Part shown: piece by piece, positions 7,382-18,533 of the stretch
Position numbering within the stretch: the first letter of the stretch is position 1
Layout: the number at the start of each line of letters is the position of its first letter
NCBI RefSeq assembly: GCF_003574095.1
Contig: NZ_QWLA01000010.1
Location: 1-59,704 of the forward strand
Length of the DNA stretch: 59,704 bases
Reading direction: 5' to 3'
Source of the DNA: Calidithermus roseus
GTDB lineage: Bacteria; Deinococcota; Deinococci; Deinococcales; Thermaceae
Made by a program: the position numbers and the translations under genes
Notes under the pieces: generated by a model
Seen by the model: the letters and a program-made list of their open reading frames with translations, nothing else
Databases searched by the model: none
Told to the model about the DNA's origin: nothing

Positions 7382-8863
7382 TCAGCGGCCCAAGCGCAGA
7401 GGCAGGCGCAGCAGGCGCGCAAACGCGACAAACACACCCGCTCCCACCAGCCCCCCCACCAGCAGGGGGGGCAGGTTGCTGAGGAAGAGTTCGGGCGTGC
7501 CGAAGGGACGGGCCACCAGATAGGCCAGCAGCCCTGCCGGAGCCGCCGCGCCCACAACCTTCAGCAGTAGCCTCAACAGCCAGTGCACCGAGAGGATCGA
7601 AAGCCGCTCGAGCCGCCCTACATAAGCCAGGAGGCCCACCAGACCGGCCACCGCCGTGGAGAGGTTGAGCCACAACAGCCCCGCGTCGCGCAGGAGCCAG
7701 TACCCCAGGGTATTGAGGGCGAAGATGACCGCCGAAACCTGCACCGCCCGCCGGATCTCGCCTGTGGCGTAGAAGGCCCGCAGCATGAGCTGGTTGATCC
7801 CCCAGGGGAGCAGGGCAAAGCCATAGGCCAGCAACACCGCCGCCGTGAACTTCCGCACCGTGGGGTCGAGCCCGCCAAAGGAGAAGACCGCCCCCACGAT
7901 CCAGGGGGCCAGTGCCGCCAGCATGGCTCCGGCAAAACCCAGCAGAACGCCCAGGCGCTCGATCGAGCGCTCGAGCAGGCTCCTTATCCCCGCATAGTCC
8001 TGGGCATTGCCCATTTGGACCAGGCGGGGATAGAGGGCCATGGCCGGGGATACGGCCAGGATGCCCAGCGCCGTCTGGAAGATCACCTCCGCATTGATGA
8101 ATGCGGTCTGGGCCCCCACCGCATAGCGGGTGAGGACATTGGTCAGCACCAGGTTGAGGAACTGGCGCAGGCTGGTGGTGAAGGCAAAGGGCCCCATGCG
8201 CCATAGAGCCTCCCGAACCGCCCTGTGCCCCTTCAACTCCAGCCGGAACCCCTTCAGCGAGGGCAGCAACACGACCGCCTGCACCATCGCCCCGAGGGTG
8301 TAGGACAGCGCCAGCGCGGTAGCGCTCCCCGGCCAGATGAGCATGATGATGATCGAAACCACGTTGAGCGCCAGAGGCGCGAAGGCTACCAGTCCAAAAC
8401 GCTCCTGCGACTGCAAAAAGGCCGAAAACAGAGCGGCCATCGAAATGAACAGCAGAAACGGCATCACCAGGCGGATCTGGTAGACCAATAGTTCGAAGCC
8501 GGGCCCACGGGCGAAGGGACTCGAGGAATCCACCAGCAAATCCGCGATCCAGGGGGCTAGCAGCAGCCCCAGGCCCAGCAGCAACAGGTTGAGGGCAAAC
8601 AGCAGCGCGGCAAAGCGCCGCTTGAAGACCTCGCCTTCGTCGGCTGGGAGGGCGCTCAGGACCGGCACCAAAGCGTTGGTAACCGCGCCCTCGGCCACGA
8701 GTTCGCGAAACAGGTTGGGAACGCGGGTGGCGATGTTGAAGGCATCGGTCAGCAGGGGTGCAAACAGGTTGTTGATGACGATCTGGCGCACCAGTCCCAG
8801 CACGCGGCTCGAGAAGGTGCCCAGCATGGTGATGGCAGCATTGCGCAGGATTCGGCTCGACAA
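7382..8863 (-). CDS. murJ: MurJ-type lipid II flippase
   Basis: About 493 residues, highly hydrophobic, with roughly 13-14 membrane segments. The N-terminal SSRILRNAAITMLGTFSSRV and the following LGLVRQIVI match the MurJ/MviN start, and LVAEGAVTNALVPVLS matches the conserved first periplasmic region. MurJ moves the peptidoglycan precursor lipid II across the cytoplasmic membrane. I place the start at TTG 8863. The frame is open to GTG 8911, but a TAGAAT box lies inside that extension, so the longer form would contain its own promoter. sbcC lies upstream on the same strand with 70 bp or so between them, so co-transcription is possible. Confidence 0.88.
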   Translation of the reverse strand: MSSRILRNAAITMLGTFSSRVLGLVRQIVINNLFAPLLTDAFNIATRVPNLFRELVAEGAVTNALVPVLSALPADEGEVFKRRFAALLFALNLLLLGLGLLLAPWIADLLVDSSSPFARGPGFELLVYQIRLVMPFLLFISMAALFSAFLQSQERFGLVAFAPLALNVVSIIIMLIWPGSATALALSYTLGAMVQAVVLLPSLKGFRLELKGHRAVREALWRMGPFAFTTSLRQFLNLVLTNVLTRYAVGAQTAFINAEVIFQTALGILAVSPAMALYPRLVQMGNAQDYAGIRSLLERSIERLGVLLGFAGAMLAALAPWIVGAVFSFGGLDPTVRKFTAAVLLAYGFALLPWGINQLMLRAFYATGEIRRAVQVSAVIFALNTLGYWLLRDAGLLWLNLSTAVAGLVGLLAYVGRLERLSILSVHWLLRLLLKVVGAAAPAGLLAYLVARPFGTPELFLSNLPPLLVGGLVGAGVFVAFARLLRLPLRLGR

Positions 8864-8936
8864 GGCAGCACCAACCCAGGCGGCTATTCTAAGGCCACCC
8901 CAACAAAGCACAAATAGACCTGCGGGGACTTACCCA

Positions 8937-11666
8937 TCAGTCATCCGACCAGCGAATCCTGCTCCCGGCAGGGCTCTTCTCCACCCTGAGCCTAGCGGGC
9001 AATCGCTCGGCGAGAGCTTCCACGTGGGTCACCACCCCCACCAGCCGACCCCGTGTGGGCAGGGCTTCCAGCACGCCTGCGACCTGCTCGAGGGTCTCTA
9101 CATCCAGCGTGCCGAAGCCCTCGTCGAGGAACAGCGCGCCCATGCGGCCTTTGGAGAGGTGTTCAGAGAGGGAGAGCGCCAGCGATAAGGAGGCCAGGAA
9201 ACTCTCGCCGCCCGAGAGCGTGCGTACCGTGCGCACCGACTCGGTCCAACGGTCTTCGACGGCGTACTCGCTGTCCTCCAGGCGGAAGGCATAGCGTCCT
9301 TGTGAAAGCTCGTTCATGAGTTCGCTGGCCCGCTGGAGCAGGCCCGACTGGTAGCGCTCGAGGAGGAAGTCCTGGAAGCGGTCGCCCCGCAGGTCGCGCT
9401 CGAGCCGCTCCCACACGTCCACCTCACGCACCAGCTTGGCTTGCTGGGCCTCGAGTTCGCGGCGGCGGCGGAGTTGGTCTTCGGCGCGCTTGAGGTCGGC
9501 CTTGAGCCCTTCGGCCCTGCCGTGAGCGGCGCGGGCTCCCTGGCGCAGGGCCTCCAGGGCTTCGCGCTGGAGGCGCACGCTCGCCTCGTCCACCGGCTCT
9601 AGCCCCTCCAGCTCCCGCTCCAGCCGCCTGAGCCCCTCGGCGATAGCGATGCCCTCGCGCTCGTGCTCCTGGCGGCGCTGCTGGAGGGCCTGACGCTCGG
9701 CGGCGCTCAGGCGGGCCGCGCGGACGGCCTCGAGCCCATCGAAACCGGTCTCGCCCAGGAGCAAAGCCAGGCTGGTCTCCAGGCGCTCGAGGGCACGCTG
9801 ACGTTCCTGGAGCACTTGGGCCTGGGCCGTGAGCTGGCGCTCGGCCTCGGCCAGCCGGGCCTCGGCTTCAGCCAGGCGCTCCTGGGCGGCCTGGAGTTCG
9901 GCCACCCGCTTCTGCAGGCCCGCCTTGAAGCGCCCCACCCCCTCTCCTCCCGTGGCCTGGCGAATTTCCTCCGCCAGACCGGCCAGCATGCGGGTTCGCT
10001 CGTCCTCCAGGGCCTCCGGCGAGCCGGAAAGGCCGGACCTGAGCTGCTCAACCTCACCCGCCAGCCGCCCGCGCTCCCGCAAGCGCGCCGAAAGTCGCTC
10101 CTGCTCCTCGGGCAGGCTCTGTGCGAGGGTCTTGAGCGAACCCCGCTTCTCCTGGAAGGCGTTGCGAAGCTCCTGCAACTGCTGCTCAGCTCGAGCGAGT
10201 TCGAGGCCGAGCCGCTCCAGGTCGGGCATCTCCCTCGGCGGGGGGAGCACCGCCACCGCCTGCTCGCACAGCGGGCAGGCCTCGCCCGCACGGAGCAGGT
10301 GGCGGTGTGCGAGAACGCCGGCTTTGCGCTGGGCTTGCTCGAGCGCGGTCTTGGCCTGCTCGTGGAGCCGGGCGGCCTCCTGGCCCTCGTCCTTCAGGCG
10401 CTCGAGGTCGGCTTCGAGGCGGGTCTTTTCCGCCTGCCGCTCCTCCAGGCGGGACTGCTCCTTCGCCAGTTCTCCCTCCAGCCGGGCGAGCTGGGCCTCG
10501 AGCTTCTTCAGCTCTCCCCACCGCCGTTCGGACTCGCGCAGGGTCTCGAGCCGGTCTTCGTCGAAGGGCAGGGGATCGGGCCTCGACAGGCTCAGGCTCC
10601 CGCCGTAGCGGGTGAGCCGGGTTTCCATGGCCTCCAGCACCGGCAGCCGGGCGAGCTCGCCCTTAGCGGCCTCGAGCGCCGCCGGGTCGCAACGCTCGCG
10701 CAGCCCCTCCACCTCAGCCCGCAGGCGCTCGAGCCCCTTCTGCCATCGCGCCAGATCGGCCAGAGCGGTCTCGGCCTCCTTGCGGGCTACCTCTACGCCC
10801 TCCACCTGGGGCCACACCCGCTCGGCCTGATCGGCCCGCTCCAGCCGCTCCCGCAGGCGCCCCATCTCCTCCTGCTCGCCCTCCCAATTCCGCTGCCTTC
10901 GCCGCAGGCCATCCAGCTCGTTGAATTTCTCGTAGCGCTTCTCGGCCTCCGCCAGGGCCCTTTGGGCGCGCTCGGCCTCGCGGGTGAGCCGGACCTCCTC
11001 GGCCTCGAGCTGCCGAATCTCCTCGCGCATGGCCTCCAGGCGGCCTTCCTCGGCCTCACCGAGCCCCTGCAGCTCTCCCTCCAGCCGCCCCAGCTTCTCC
11101 CGGGCCTCCTTGAGGTGTTCTCCCACCCGCTCGCGCATATCCCGCAGGCGCTCGAGGCCGTAGAGTTTCATCAACAGCTCGCGCCGCTCCTTGGGCACCC
11201 CCCGCAGGAAGAGGTCAAACTGGCCCTGCGGCAGCAGGATGGCCCGGGTGAAGGTGGAGAAGTCCATCCCCCCCATCAGGACCAGCAGCTGGTTGTTGAG
11301 CGCACTCACCTTCTCCGAAGCAGGGTGGGTGCGCCAGTCTCCGCGCTCGAGGTACTCCAGGCGGCTTTGGTTCTCCTTGCCGATCACCCGCACGACGCGC
11401 CAGGTCTGGGGGCCAGCCGGATCGGGAAGGCTGAACTCGAGTTCGACCTTGGCCTGCTCAGCCGCCGGATGGCGCAGGCTGTTGTGCCCCTTGGCCCCCG
11501 CCCGCGGTGTCTCGCGGTAAAGCGCGAAGGTGATCGCATCCAGCAAGGTGCTCTTCCCCGCCCCCGTCGGCCCGGTGATGGCGAAAAGCTCGACATCGTC
11601 GAACTGGACCTCCTGCGGCTCGAGATATGAGCCAAAGCCCTGCACCCGCAATTTGAGGGGCCTCAT
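8937..11666 (-). CDS. sbcC: SbcC, ATPase subunit of the SbcCD exonuclease
   Basis: 909 residues with the SMC/Rad50 layout. Walker A is GPTGAGKSTLLDAITFALYR near residue 33. Two long Arg/Glu/Leu-rich coiled coils flank a zinc hook, CPLC (about residue 475). The C-terminal ATPase half has the signature LSGGESFLASLSLALSLSEH and Walker B LFLDEGFGTLD. With SbcD it forms the Mre11-Rad50-like nuclease that trims hairpins, palindromes and protein-blocked double-strand ends. GAGGAGG lies 6 nt before the ATG. sbcD is upstream on the same strand, 103 bp away; the gap contains dispersed repeat words, so the pair may be co-transcribed. Confidence 0.93.
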   Translation of the reverse strand: MRPLKLRVQGFGSYLEPQEVQFDDVELFAITGPTGAGKSTLLDAITFALYRETPRAGAKGHNSLRHPAAEQAKVELEFSLPDPAGPQTWRVVRVIGKENQSRLEYLERGDWRTHPASEKVSALNNQLLVLMGGMDFSTFTRAILLPQGQFDLFLRGVPKERRELLMKLYGLERLRDMRERVGEHLKEAREKLGRLEGELQGLGEAEEGRLEAMREEIRQLEAEEVRLTREAERAQRALAEAEKRYEKFNELDGLRRRQRNWEGEQEEMGRLRERLERADQAERVWPQVEGVEVARKEAETALADLARWQKGLERLRAEVEGLRERCDPAALEAAKGELARLPVLEAMETRLTRYGGSLSLSRPDPLPFDEDRLETLRESERRWGELKKLEAQLARLEGELAKEQSRLEERQAEKTRLEADLERLKDEGQEAARLHEQAKTALEQAQRKAGVLAHRHLLRAGEACPLCEQAVAVLPPPREMPDLERLGLELARAEQQLQELRNAFQEKRGSLKTLAQSLPEEQERLSARLRERGRLAGEVEQLRSGLSGSPEALEDERTRMLAGLAEEIRQATGGEGVGRFKAGLQKRVAELQAAQERLAEAEARLAEAERQLTAQAQVLQERQRALERLETSLALLLGETGFDGLEAVRAARLSAAERQALQQRRQEHEREGIAIAEGLRRLERELEGLEPVDEASVRLQREALEALRQGARAAHGRAEGLKADLKRAEDQLRRRRELEAQQAKLVREVDVWERLERDLRGDRFQDFLLERYQSGLLQRASELMNELSQGRYAFRLEDSEYAVEDRWTESVRTVRTLSGGESFLASLSLALSLSEHLSKGRMGALFLDEGFGTLDVETLEQVAGVLEALPTRGRLVGVVTHVEALAERLPARLRVEKSPAGSRIRWSDD

Positions 11667-11707
11667 GATGGCCTCCTCGAGGGGTCGATGATCAGGAGAG
11701 GTCGAGG

Positions 11708-11765
11708 GCTGGTGGCTCGCGGCTCGCAGTCATCGACCTTCAGCCTTTGGCACTGGGCGCTCGGC
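11708..11765. repeat. Dispersed repeat between sbcD and sbcC
   Basis: Contains GGCTGGTGGCTCGCGGCTCG, ATCGACCTTCAGCC and TTTGGCACTGGGCGC, the ATCGACC/TTCAGCC word class seen also at 14660 and 25273. Confidence 0.45.
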
Positions 11766-11769
11766 GTCC

Positions 11770-12924
11770 TCATAGCCCTTCTCCCGCGTGAACTTCCTCG
11801 TAGACCTGCTGGAAAGCCCTGAGCAGGCTCTCATCCGGCTCGGCGGCGTAGGTCTCGCGCGAGTACTCGCCATAGGCCTCGAGCCAGTCCCATTCCTCGG
11901 GCACCGGGGCCTGGACCCTGCCGCGCTCAGCCTCGGGCACTTCGAAGATCACGTCCAGCAGCTGGGGGAAACGGCGGAACAACTCCTCCCGCAGCCGCGG
12001 GTTGCCCCTCCCTTCGATCACCAGCTTGGCCCAGCCGGGGAAGGTCTGTAGCTCCTCGAGGCGGCGGTCGAGATCCTCCACCCTCACGCGGAAAGTGCGT
12101 AGCGGTTTGCCCCAACGGGCTTCGACCGGGTGGACCTTAGGCGGCACCCCGGCCTCCACTTCGACGATCAGCGCTCCACGAGGCGCGCTTTCCCCCTCAC
12201 CGAAGTCGAGCTGCACCAGCGAACCCGGATACCAGGCCACCGGAGCCTCCGAAACCTGCTGCTGGCGGTGGATGTGGCCCAGCGCCACGTAGGCGAGCTG
12301 CTGGGGAAAGGCCGACTTCTCCACGGCGTAGCTGTTGGTGCAGTGAAACTCGAACTCGCCCCCGCCCAGGCGGCTGCCCTCGACGGTGAGGTGGGCCAGC
12401 ATCAAGTTGATGCCCCCTCCCAGCTCGGTGGCCAGGTTGGCGAAGACCTTCTTCATCCCCTCGGAGTAAGCGCCCTTCCACAAGGTGCCGTCGCCCTCGA
12501 GCAGCATCTGGGCCCTGACCAGCCGCCGCTCGGACAAAAAGGGCAGCATGGCGGCCTTCCCTCCCGCCACCTCCACCACTCCGCCCCGGCCCGCCAGCCG
12601 GACCTCGCCCCTCACGGTGACCCCGGCCAGCGACAGCAGGGGCGCGATGGCCTCCAGACGCTCCCTCGAGTCATGGTTCCCCGCGATCACCAGCGCCGGA
12701 ACCTTCATTTCCTGAAGCCGGTAGAAAAAGCCAAAGGCCGCGGCCTCAGCCTCGGTGGTGACCTGGGGCCGGTCGAAGAGGTCGCCCGCAACCAGTACCA
12801 GCTCGATGCGCTCAGAACGAACCAGCTTGAGCAATTCTTCCAGCGCCGCCGCAATCTCGCCCGTTCGCTCGGTGCCCTTGAGCAACTTGCCCAAGTGCCA
12901 ATCAGCAGTGTGCAGAATCCGCAT
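11770..12924 (-). CDS. sbcD: SbcD, nuclease subunit of the SbcCD exonuclease
   Basis: 384 residues. The Mre11-type metallophosphoesterase core is complete: HTADWHLGK, VAGDLFDRP, AGNHDSRERLEA, MLAHLTVEGS and ALGHIHRQQQ supply the two-metal site. The C-terminal 120 residues form the capping region that contacts SbcC. The protein is the Mn-dependent nuclease that, driven by SbcC ATPase, acts at DNA ends and hairpins. Length is typical for SbcD. A TAACCT box lies 9 nt before the ATG. It is followed by sbcC on the same strand. Confidence 0.93.
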   Translation of the reverse strand: MRILHTADWHLGKLLKGTERTGEIAAALEELLKLVRSERIELVLVAGDLFDRPQVTTEAEAAAFGFFYRLQEMKVPALVIAGNHDSRERLEAIAPLLSLAGVTVRGEVRLAGRGGVVEVAGGKAAMLPFLSERRLVRAQMLLEGDGTLWKGAYSEGMKKVFANLATELGGGINLMLAHLTVEGSRLGGGEFEFHCTNSYAVEKSAFPQQLAYVALGHIHRQQQVSEAPVAWYPGSLVQLDFGEGESAPRGALIVEVEAGVPPKVHPVEARWGKPLRTFRVRVEDLDRRLEELQTFPGWAKLVIEGRGNPRLREELFRRFPQLLDVIFEVPEAERGRVQAPVPEEWDWLEAYGEYSRETYAAEPDESLLRAFQQVYEEVHAGEGL

Positions 12925-12975
12925 TGCTGTATTAGGTTACTTCATATAGCTGCAGGCAGAAAGCTAAGGGCTCGA

Positions 12976-13009
12976 GGTCGTACGTTATACGTCCTACGGC
13001 GTACGTCGG
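12976..13009. repeat. Dispersed intergenic repeat, CGTACG type
   Basis: Four CGTAC/GTACG/TACG words in a row between sbcD and the next gene; includes GTCGTACG, TACGTCC and GGCGTACGTCG. Confidence 0.5.
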
Positions 13010-13054
13010 GTGATTGAAAGCTTTTCTCCACGAGCCCCAGGCCCCCGGCGCCCC

Positions 13055-13762
13055 TCACCAGCACAGCGCCTCGGTGTAGGACTCGAGGCCGAAGTGGTGG
13101 ATCACCCGCTCGACCCGGCCCACCTTGCCGTCGAAGCCGGGGCCGCAGGCGAAGAGCTCGACCCCTGGGGTCAGGCAGGGCTGCAGGCCCTCGAGGCGGA
13201 CCTTGGCCTGGTGTACGTAATACTCGGCCAGTGGAACCTTCTCGGCATAGACGGGCCAGGTCTCCTCGCCGACCCAGACCAGTCCCTTGTTGTCCATGCG
13301 CCAGGTCCTGTTGAGGTTGACCATCAAGGCCTCGAGGGCCTGGTAGGCCACGCCTTCCTGGCGGTACCAGTTGGGCAGCACCGCCGTGGTCTGCACGCTG
13401 CCAATGCGTTCATCCACCTCGGCCAGGAGATCCTCGATCACCTGGGTGGCCCTTACCCGGCCATAGTGCCTGGCCGGGACGTCACGCGACAGCCCCCCGC
13501 TACCCCCCACCAACCTCAAGCGCCAGACGCCCTGCTCCTCGAGCACCGACAGCACGCTCATGTAGAACTCGGGGCCGTACTCCATGTCCAGCACCACCGG
13601 TTGCCCCACCTCGGGCCTCGAGGCCGAAGCGCTCGCCTTGAGGATCATCTCGGCCACCGGGCGACCGATGCGCGGCAAGACGATCCGCCCGCTCAACACC
13701 GGGCGGTAGTTGAGCAGCAGCGAGGAGGCGGGGAACTCCCTGGTAGGACTAGGCGAGCGCAT
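13055..13762 (-). CDS. Orphan protein resembling a phage tail hub domain
   Basis: 235 residues, no signal peptide. The order of elements recalls phage baseplate/hub (late control D-like) proteins. An N-terminal stretch is followed by LRLVGGSGGLSRDVPARHYG, then VIEDLLAEVDERIG, then VLPNWYRQEGVAYQALEALM and LNRTWRMDNKGLVWVGEETW. This is recognition from memory of such proteins; I could not test it. No other tail gene is next to it. The C-terminus ends in HHFGLESYTEALCW. It is either a domesticated or remnant phage gene, or a conserved Thermaceae protein of unknown role. Confidence 0.45.
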   Translation of the reverse strand: MRSPSPTREFPASSLLLNYRPVLSGRIVLPRIGRPVAEMILKASASASRPEVGQPVVLDMEYGPEFYMSVLSVLEEQGVWRLRLVGGSGGLSRDVPARHYGRVRATQVIEDLLAEVDERIGSVQTTAVLPNWYRQEGVAYQALEALMVNLNRTWRMDNKGLVWVGEETWPVYAEKVPLAEYYVHQAKVRLEGLQPCLTPGVELFACGPGFDGKVGRVERVIHHFGLESYTEALCW

Positions 13763-13867
13763 AACCCAGTAAAATCAGCGCAATTATATGCACCAAGTGC
13801 ATTCTCTGCATCGTAACTAAAGCATAACTGAAGACCGATATGAGGGCGAAGAACACAGAAGGCGCGT

Positions 13868-13954
13868 GGTGAGAAGGGCGACGTCCGGCGTTGGACGCCT
13901 TGCATTTTGCGTACAATGCACGACTCCTGGCGTTGGGCCTTCGGCATTTAACGT
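13868..13954. repeat. Dispersed repeat, GCGTTGG/TTGCGTAC type
   Basis: Contains GGCGTTGGACGCCTTGC, TTTTGCGTAC and CTGGCGTTGGGCCTTCGGC in the divergent gap before the acetyltransferase-like gene. Confidence 0.5.
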
Positions 13955-13966
13955 TAGGCTTATCCC

Positions 13967-14419
13967 ATGATCTGCCGCGACATCCAGGAATCCGACTTCG
14001 AGGCGCTGGGGGCTCTCGAGCGCGAGCTTCTGGGCCAGCAACCCACCCACCGCTACCGCTGCACCCCTGGGGCCCTGCGCTTTTTCTCCCGCAGCGGCCA
14101 CTCCTTCGTGGCCGTAGAAGCCGACGAGATCGTGGGCGTGGCCCTGGCGCAGGCGGTGTGGCAGGGCGATCAGGTCACGGTGCTCATCACCCGGCTGCTC
14201 TCACGCAGTGATGCGGCTATCCGGGCCCTGCTGGGCGCGGTGGTCAAGTCGGCCTACGATGCTGGGGTCTACGAAGTGGCCATGCACGTCGATCCCAACA
14301 ACCCAGCCATGTGTCAGGCCCTGCAGGACCACGGCTTCCAGCTGGGCCCTCTGGTGCTGGGGGTGCGGGTGCTGGGCAGCCGGGGCGAACGGGGCGAGGT
14401 GGCCGGAGTCTTAGAATGA
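13967..14419 (+). CDS. GNAT-like acetyltransferase (DUF1999-like)
   Basis: 150 residues. The start, [20 protein letters not shown], and the central [20 protein letters not shown] are typical of the GNAT fold. The ending around [20 protein letters not shown] and [17 protein letters not shown] corresponds to the last strands of that fold. It resembles the Thermus-restricted DUF1999 acyltransferase-like family. The substrate is unknown. TAGGCT at 13955-13960 is 6 nt before the ATG, a leaderless promoter. The small HMA-like gene follows with its promoter box overlapping the stop codon. Confidence 0.65.
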   Translation: MICRDIQESDFEALGALERELLGQQPTHRYRCTPGALRFFSRSGHSFVAVEADEIVGVALAQAVWQGDQVTVLITRLLSRSDAAIRALLGAVVKSAYDAGVYEVAMHVDPNNPAMCQALQDHGFQLGPLVLGVRVLGSRGERGEVAGVLE

Positions 14420-14424
14420 CAACC

Positions 14425-14634
14425 ATGAACCGGGTCTTGATTGGCATTCGAGGCGTGGAGCTACCTGAGCAGATGGAGAAGATCCTCAACGCCCTGAGAG
14501 CCCTCGAGGGTGTCCAGCGAGCCGAACAGGCCACGCTAGGACAGGTCGAGGTGGAGTACGACCCCTACCGCCTCACCGTCATGGACCTCATCCGCAGCAT
14601 CCGTGAGCAGGGTTTCCTGGCCGGGATGTTGTGA
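14425..14634 (+). CDS. Small HMA-fold protein without the CXXC metal site
   Basis: 69 residues, [20 protein letters not shown]. The pattern matches a heavy-metal-associated (ferredoxin-like beta-alpha-beta-beta-alpha-beta) domain: [20 protein letters not shown] is the second half, with GFLAGML at the end. The loop that normally carries CXXC has none, so metal binding is doubtful. The start is ambiguous. TAGAAT at 14412-14417 lies 7 nt before ATG 14425 (leaderless), while ATG 14416 overlaps the upstream stop as ATGA and could be used by coupling. Function unknown. Confidence 0.65.
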   Translation: MNRVLIGIRGVELPEQMEKILNALRALEGVQRAEQATLGQVEVEYDPYRLTVMDLIRSIREQGFLAGML

Positions 14635-14659
14635 GAGCGATGAGAAGGATTGAAGGCGG

Positions 14660-14707
14660 GTGGCTCGTGGTCATCAGCCTTCGGCGTTTGGCTATCAGCT
14701 ATCGACC
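14660..14707. repeat. Dispersed repeat, ATCAGCC type
   Basis: TCATCAGCCTTCGGCGTTTG followed by GCTATCAGCTATCGACC, between convergent genes; the same words occur at 25273 and 541. Confidence 0.5.
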
Positions 14708-15219
14708 TACTCCGGGCTATCCATGCGGGTGAACTCGAGCACCCCACGCGGGATAGGCTTCTTCCACAACTCACCCATGCACACCTGGTTGGGCTCCCGC
14801 CCGGTGAGCTTGAGGGTCACGACGAACTTGTCCCACTCCCATTCGGCAAAGGGGTAGAGCACGCCGCCGTTGGAGGAGACGGGTGGGGTGCCCAGTTGCC
14901 GCGAGAGGTGCTGCTTGATCAGGGCGAAAGCCTGCTGGGCATCCACCCCGAGCTGCTTGATGTCGGGGAAGAACTGCGCGTAGCGCAGGCGGCGTGGCTC
15001 GCCCTCACCCTCGTGCTCCAAGCGCACGAACTTGCAGTGCAGGCCCACCGGGATGCCTCCCAGAATTCGGTGCCCCTCCCACACCAGCGTGCGCTTGTCG
15101 GTGCGGTAGTTCTCCAGACCCAGGTGCATGCGGGCGGTGCCGCTGACGCACAACCAGGGCAGCAGAACATTGGCGCTCTCAATATAGATTCCTTGATCCA
15201 GGCGGTACGGCTGATCCAT
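14707..15219 (-). CDS. Conserved hypothetical protein
   Basis: 170 residues, soluble, no signal peptide. A beta-rich N-terminal part (LLPWLCVSGTARMHLGLENY, LGGIPVGLHCKFVRLEHEGE) is followed by a mixed helical part (KQLGVDAQQAFALIKQHLSR) and a last strand pair near FVVTLKLTGREPNQVCMGEL. I do not recognise a family and see no catalytic motif. A TAAAAT box lies 9 nt before the ATG. It is convergent with the small HMA-like gene and divergent from aconitase. Confidence 0.6.
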   Translation of the reverse strand: MDQPYRLDQGIYIESANVLLPWLCVSGTARMHLGLENYRTDKRTLVWEGHRILGGIPVGLHCKFVRLEHEGEGEPRRLRYAQFFPDIKQLGVDAQQAFALIKQHLSRQLGTPPVSSNGGVLYPFAEWEWDKFVVTLKLTGREPNQVCMGELWKKPIPRGVLEFTRMDSPE

Positions 15220-15575
15220 ACTGCCGTCATTTTATTTCGCTCGCCCGAAGGAGTTCTCTGGCAAATAAACCTTCGCCAGGCCGAAGCTCGCAGCAGATCA
15301 ACATCTCAATCTCACACGCCCACCGCCCAGTGCTTCCCAGCATTGCGCGCAAAGCGCCGGAGGGCTTAGAATCAATGCGCTTGAGGTTGGGCGCACCCGC
15401 CCTGGCACCCAAACCAGACCCCCGAAAACCCATGCGGTCGTCTCACCGCGCCTTCACCAGCCCTTTCAAGGGCCCTTACGTAATCCAGCCCAATGTAGCT
15501 GGCGAGGCAGGGGGCGTAGAATCGTGGGTACTCGGCTTGGCTTTCGTGCTGGTTTGAGCGAAGAGAGGAGTGTGT
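15220..15575. other. Divergent intergenic region before acnA
   Basis: No convincing gene lies in these 356 bp. Two TAGAAT boxes on the plus strand, 15367-15372 and 15517-15522, are candidate -10 elements for acnA; a TTGCGC lies 18 bp before the first. AGAGAGGAG near 15562-15570 is the ribosome binding site for acnA. A TAAAAT box on the minus strand serves the hypothetical gene at 15219. No terminator or riboswitch is evident. Confidence 0.5.
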
Positions 15576-18314
<2,739 letters not shown>

Positions 18315-18330
18315 AGCAATTCCCACGAAT

Positions 18331-18361
18331 GCCCCTCACGGCGCGATTGGCTGTGAGGGGC
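18331..18361 (+). terminator. Hairpin after acnA
   Basis: GCCCCTCAC (18331-18339) pairs with GTGAGGGGC (18353-18361) 17 nt after the acnA stop. There is no T-run, so factor-dependent or weak termination is more likely than a strong intrinsic terminator. Confidence 0.5.
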
Positions 18362-18392
18362 AAATCACTCCCCGCGCGCGGGGAGTGATTTG
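18361..18392. repeat. Perfect 32-nt palindrome
   Basis: CAAATCACTCCCCGCG (18361-18376) is followed directly by its exact reverse complement (18377-18392), with no spacer. It abuts the acnA hairpin. It could be a terminator hairpin, a dyad operator or a cruciform-forming site. Confidence 0.8.
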
Positions 18393-18533
18393 CGCTTGAG
18401 CGGGGACCTGCCGGATGTTGGGTACGTCGCACCTTTCAGGGCAAAGGTAAGCCCAGTTCCCAGGCCAGCGAAGGCTGCGCGCTATGATGAATCCAAGGAA
18501 GCGCGCCTGGGAGCACGCTTGGCGGGGTGAGCC

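Noticed and set aside
9663-11630. Very long open frame antisense to sbcC
   Set aside because: High GC and the coiled-coil codon pattern keep the opposite strand open; the sbcC motifs on the other strand are unambiguous. Similar long antisense frames at 18336-20399, 21083-22612 and 52749-54248 are rejected for the same reason.
15375-15557. Small frame upstream of acnA as a gene
   Set aside because: The TAGAAT box is only 2 nt from its ATG, the composition is not protein-like, and no ribosome binding site is visible.
18415-18450. Short frame MLGTSHLSGQR as a leader peptide of the glutamate-synthase-like operon
   Set aside because: No promoter box at the right distance, one Gln codon only, and no terminator between it and the operon.
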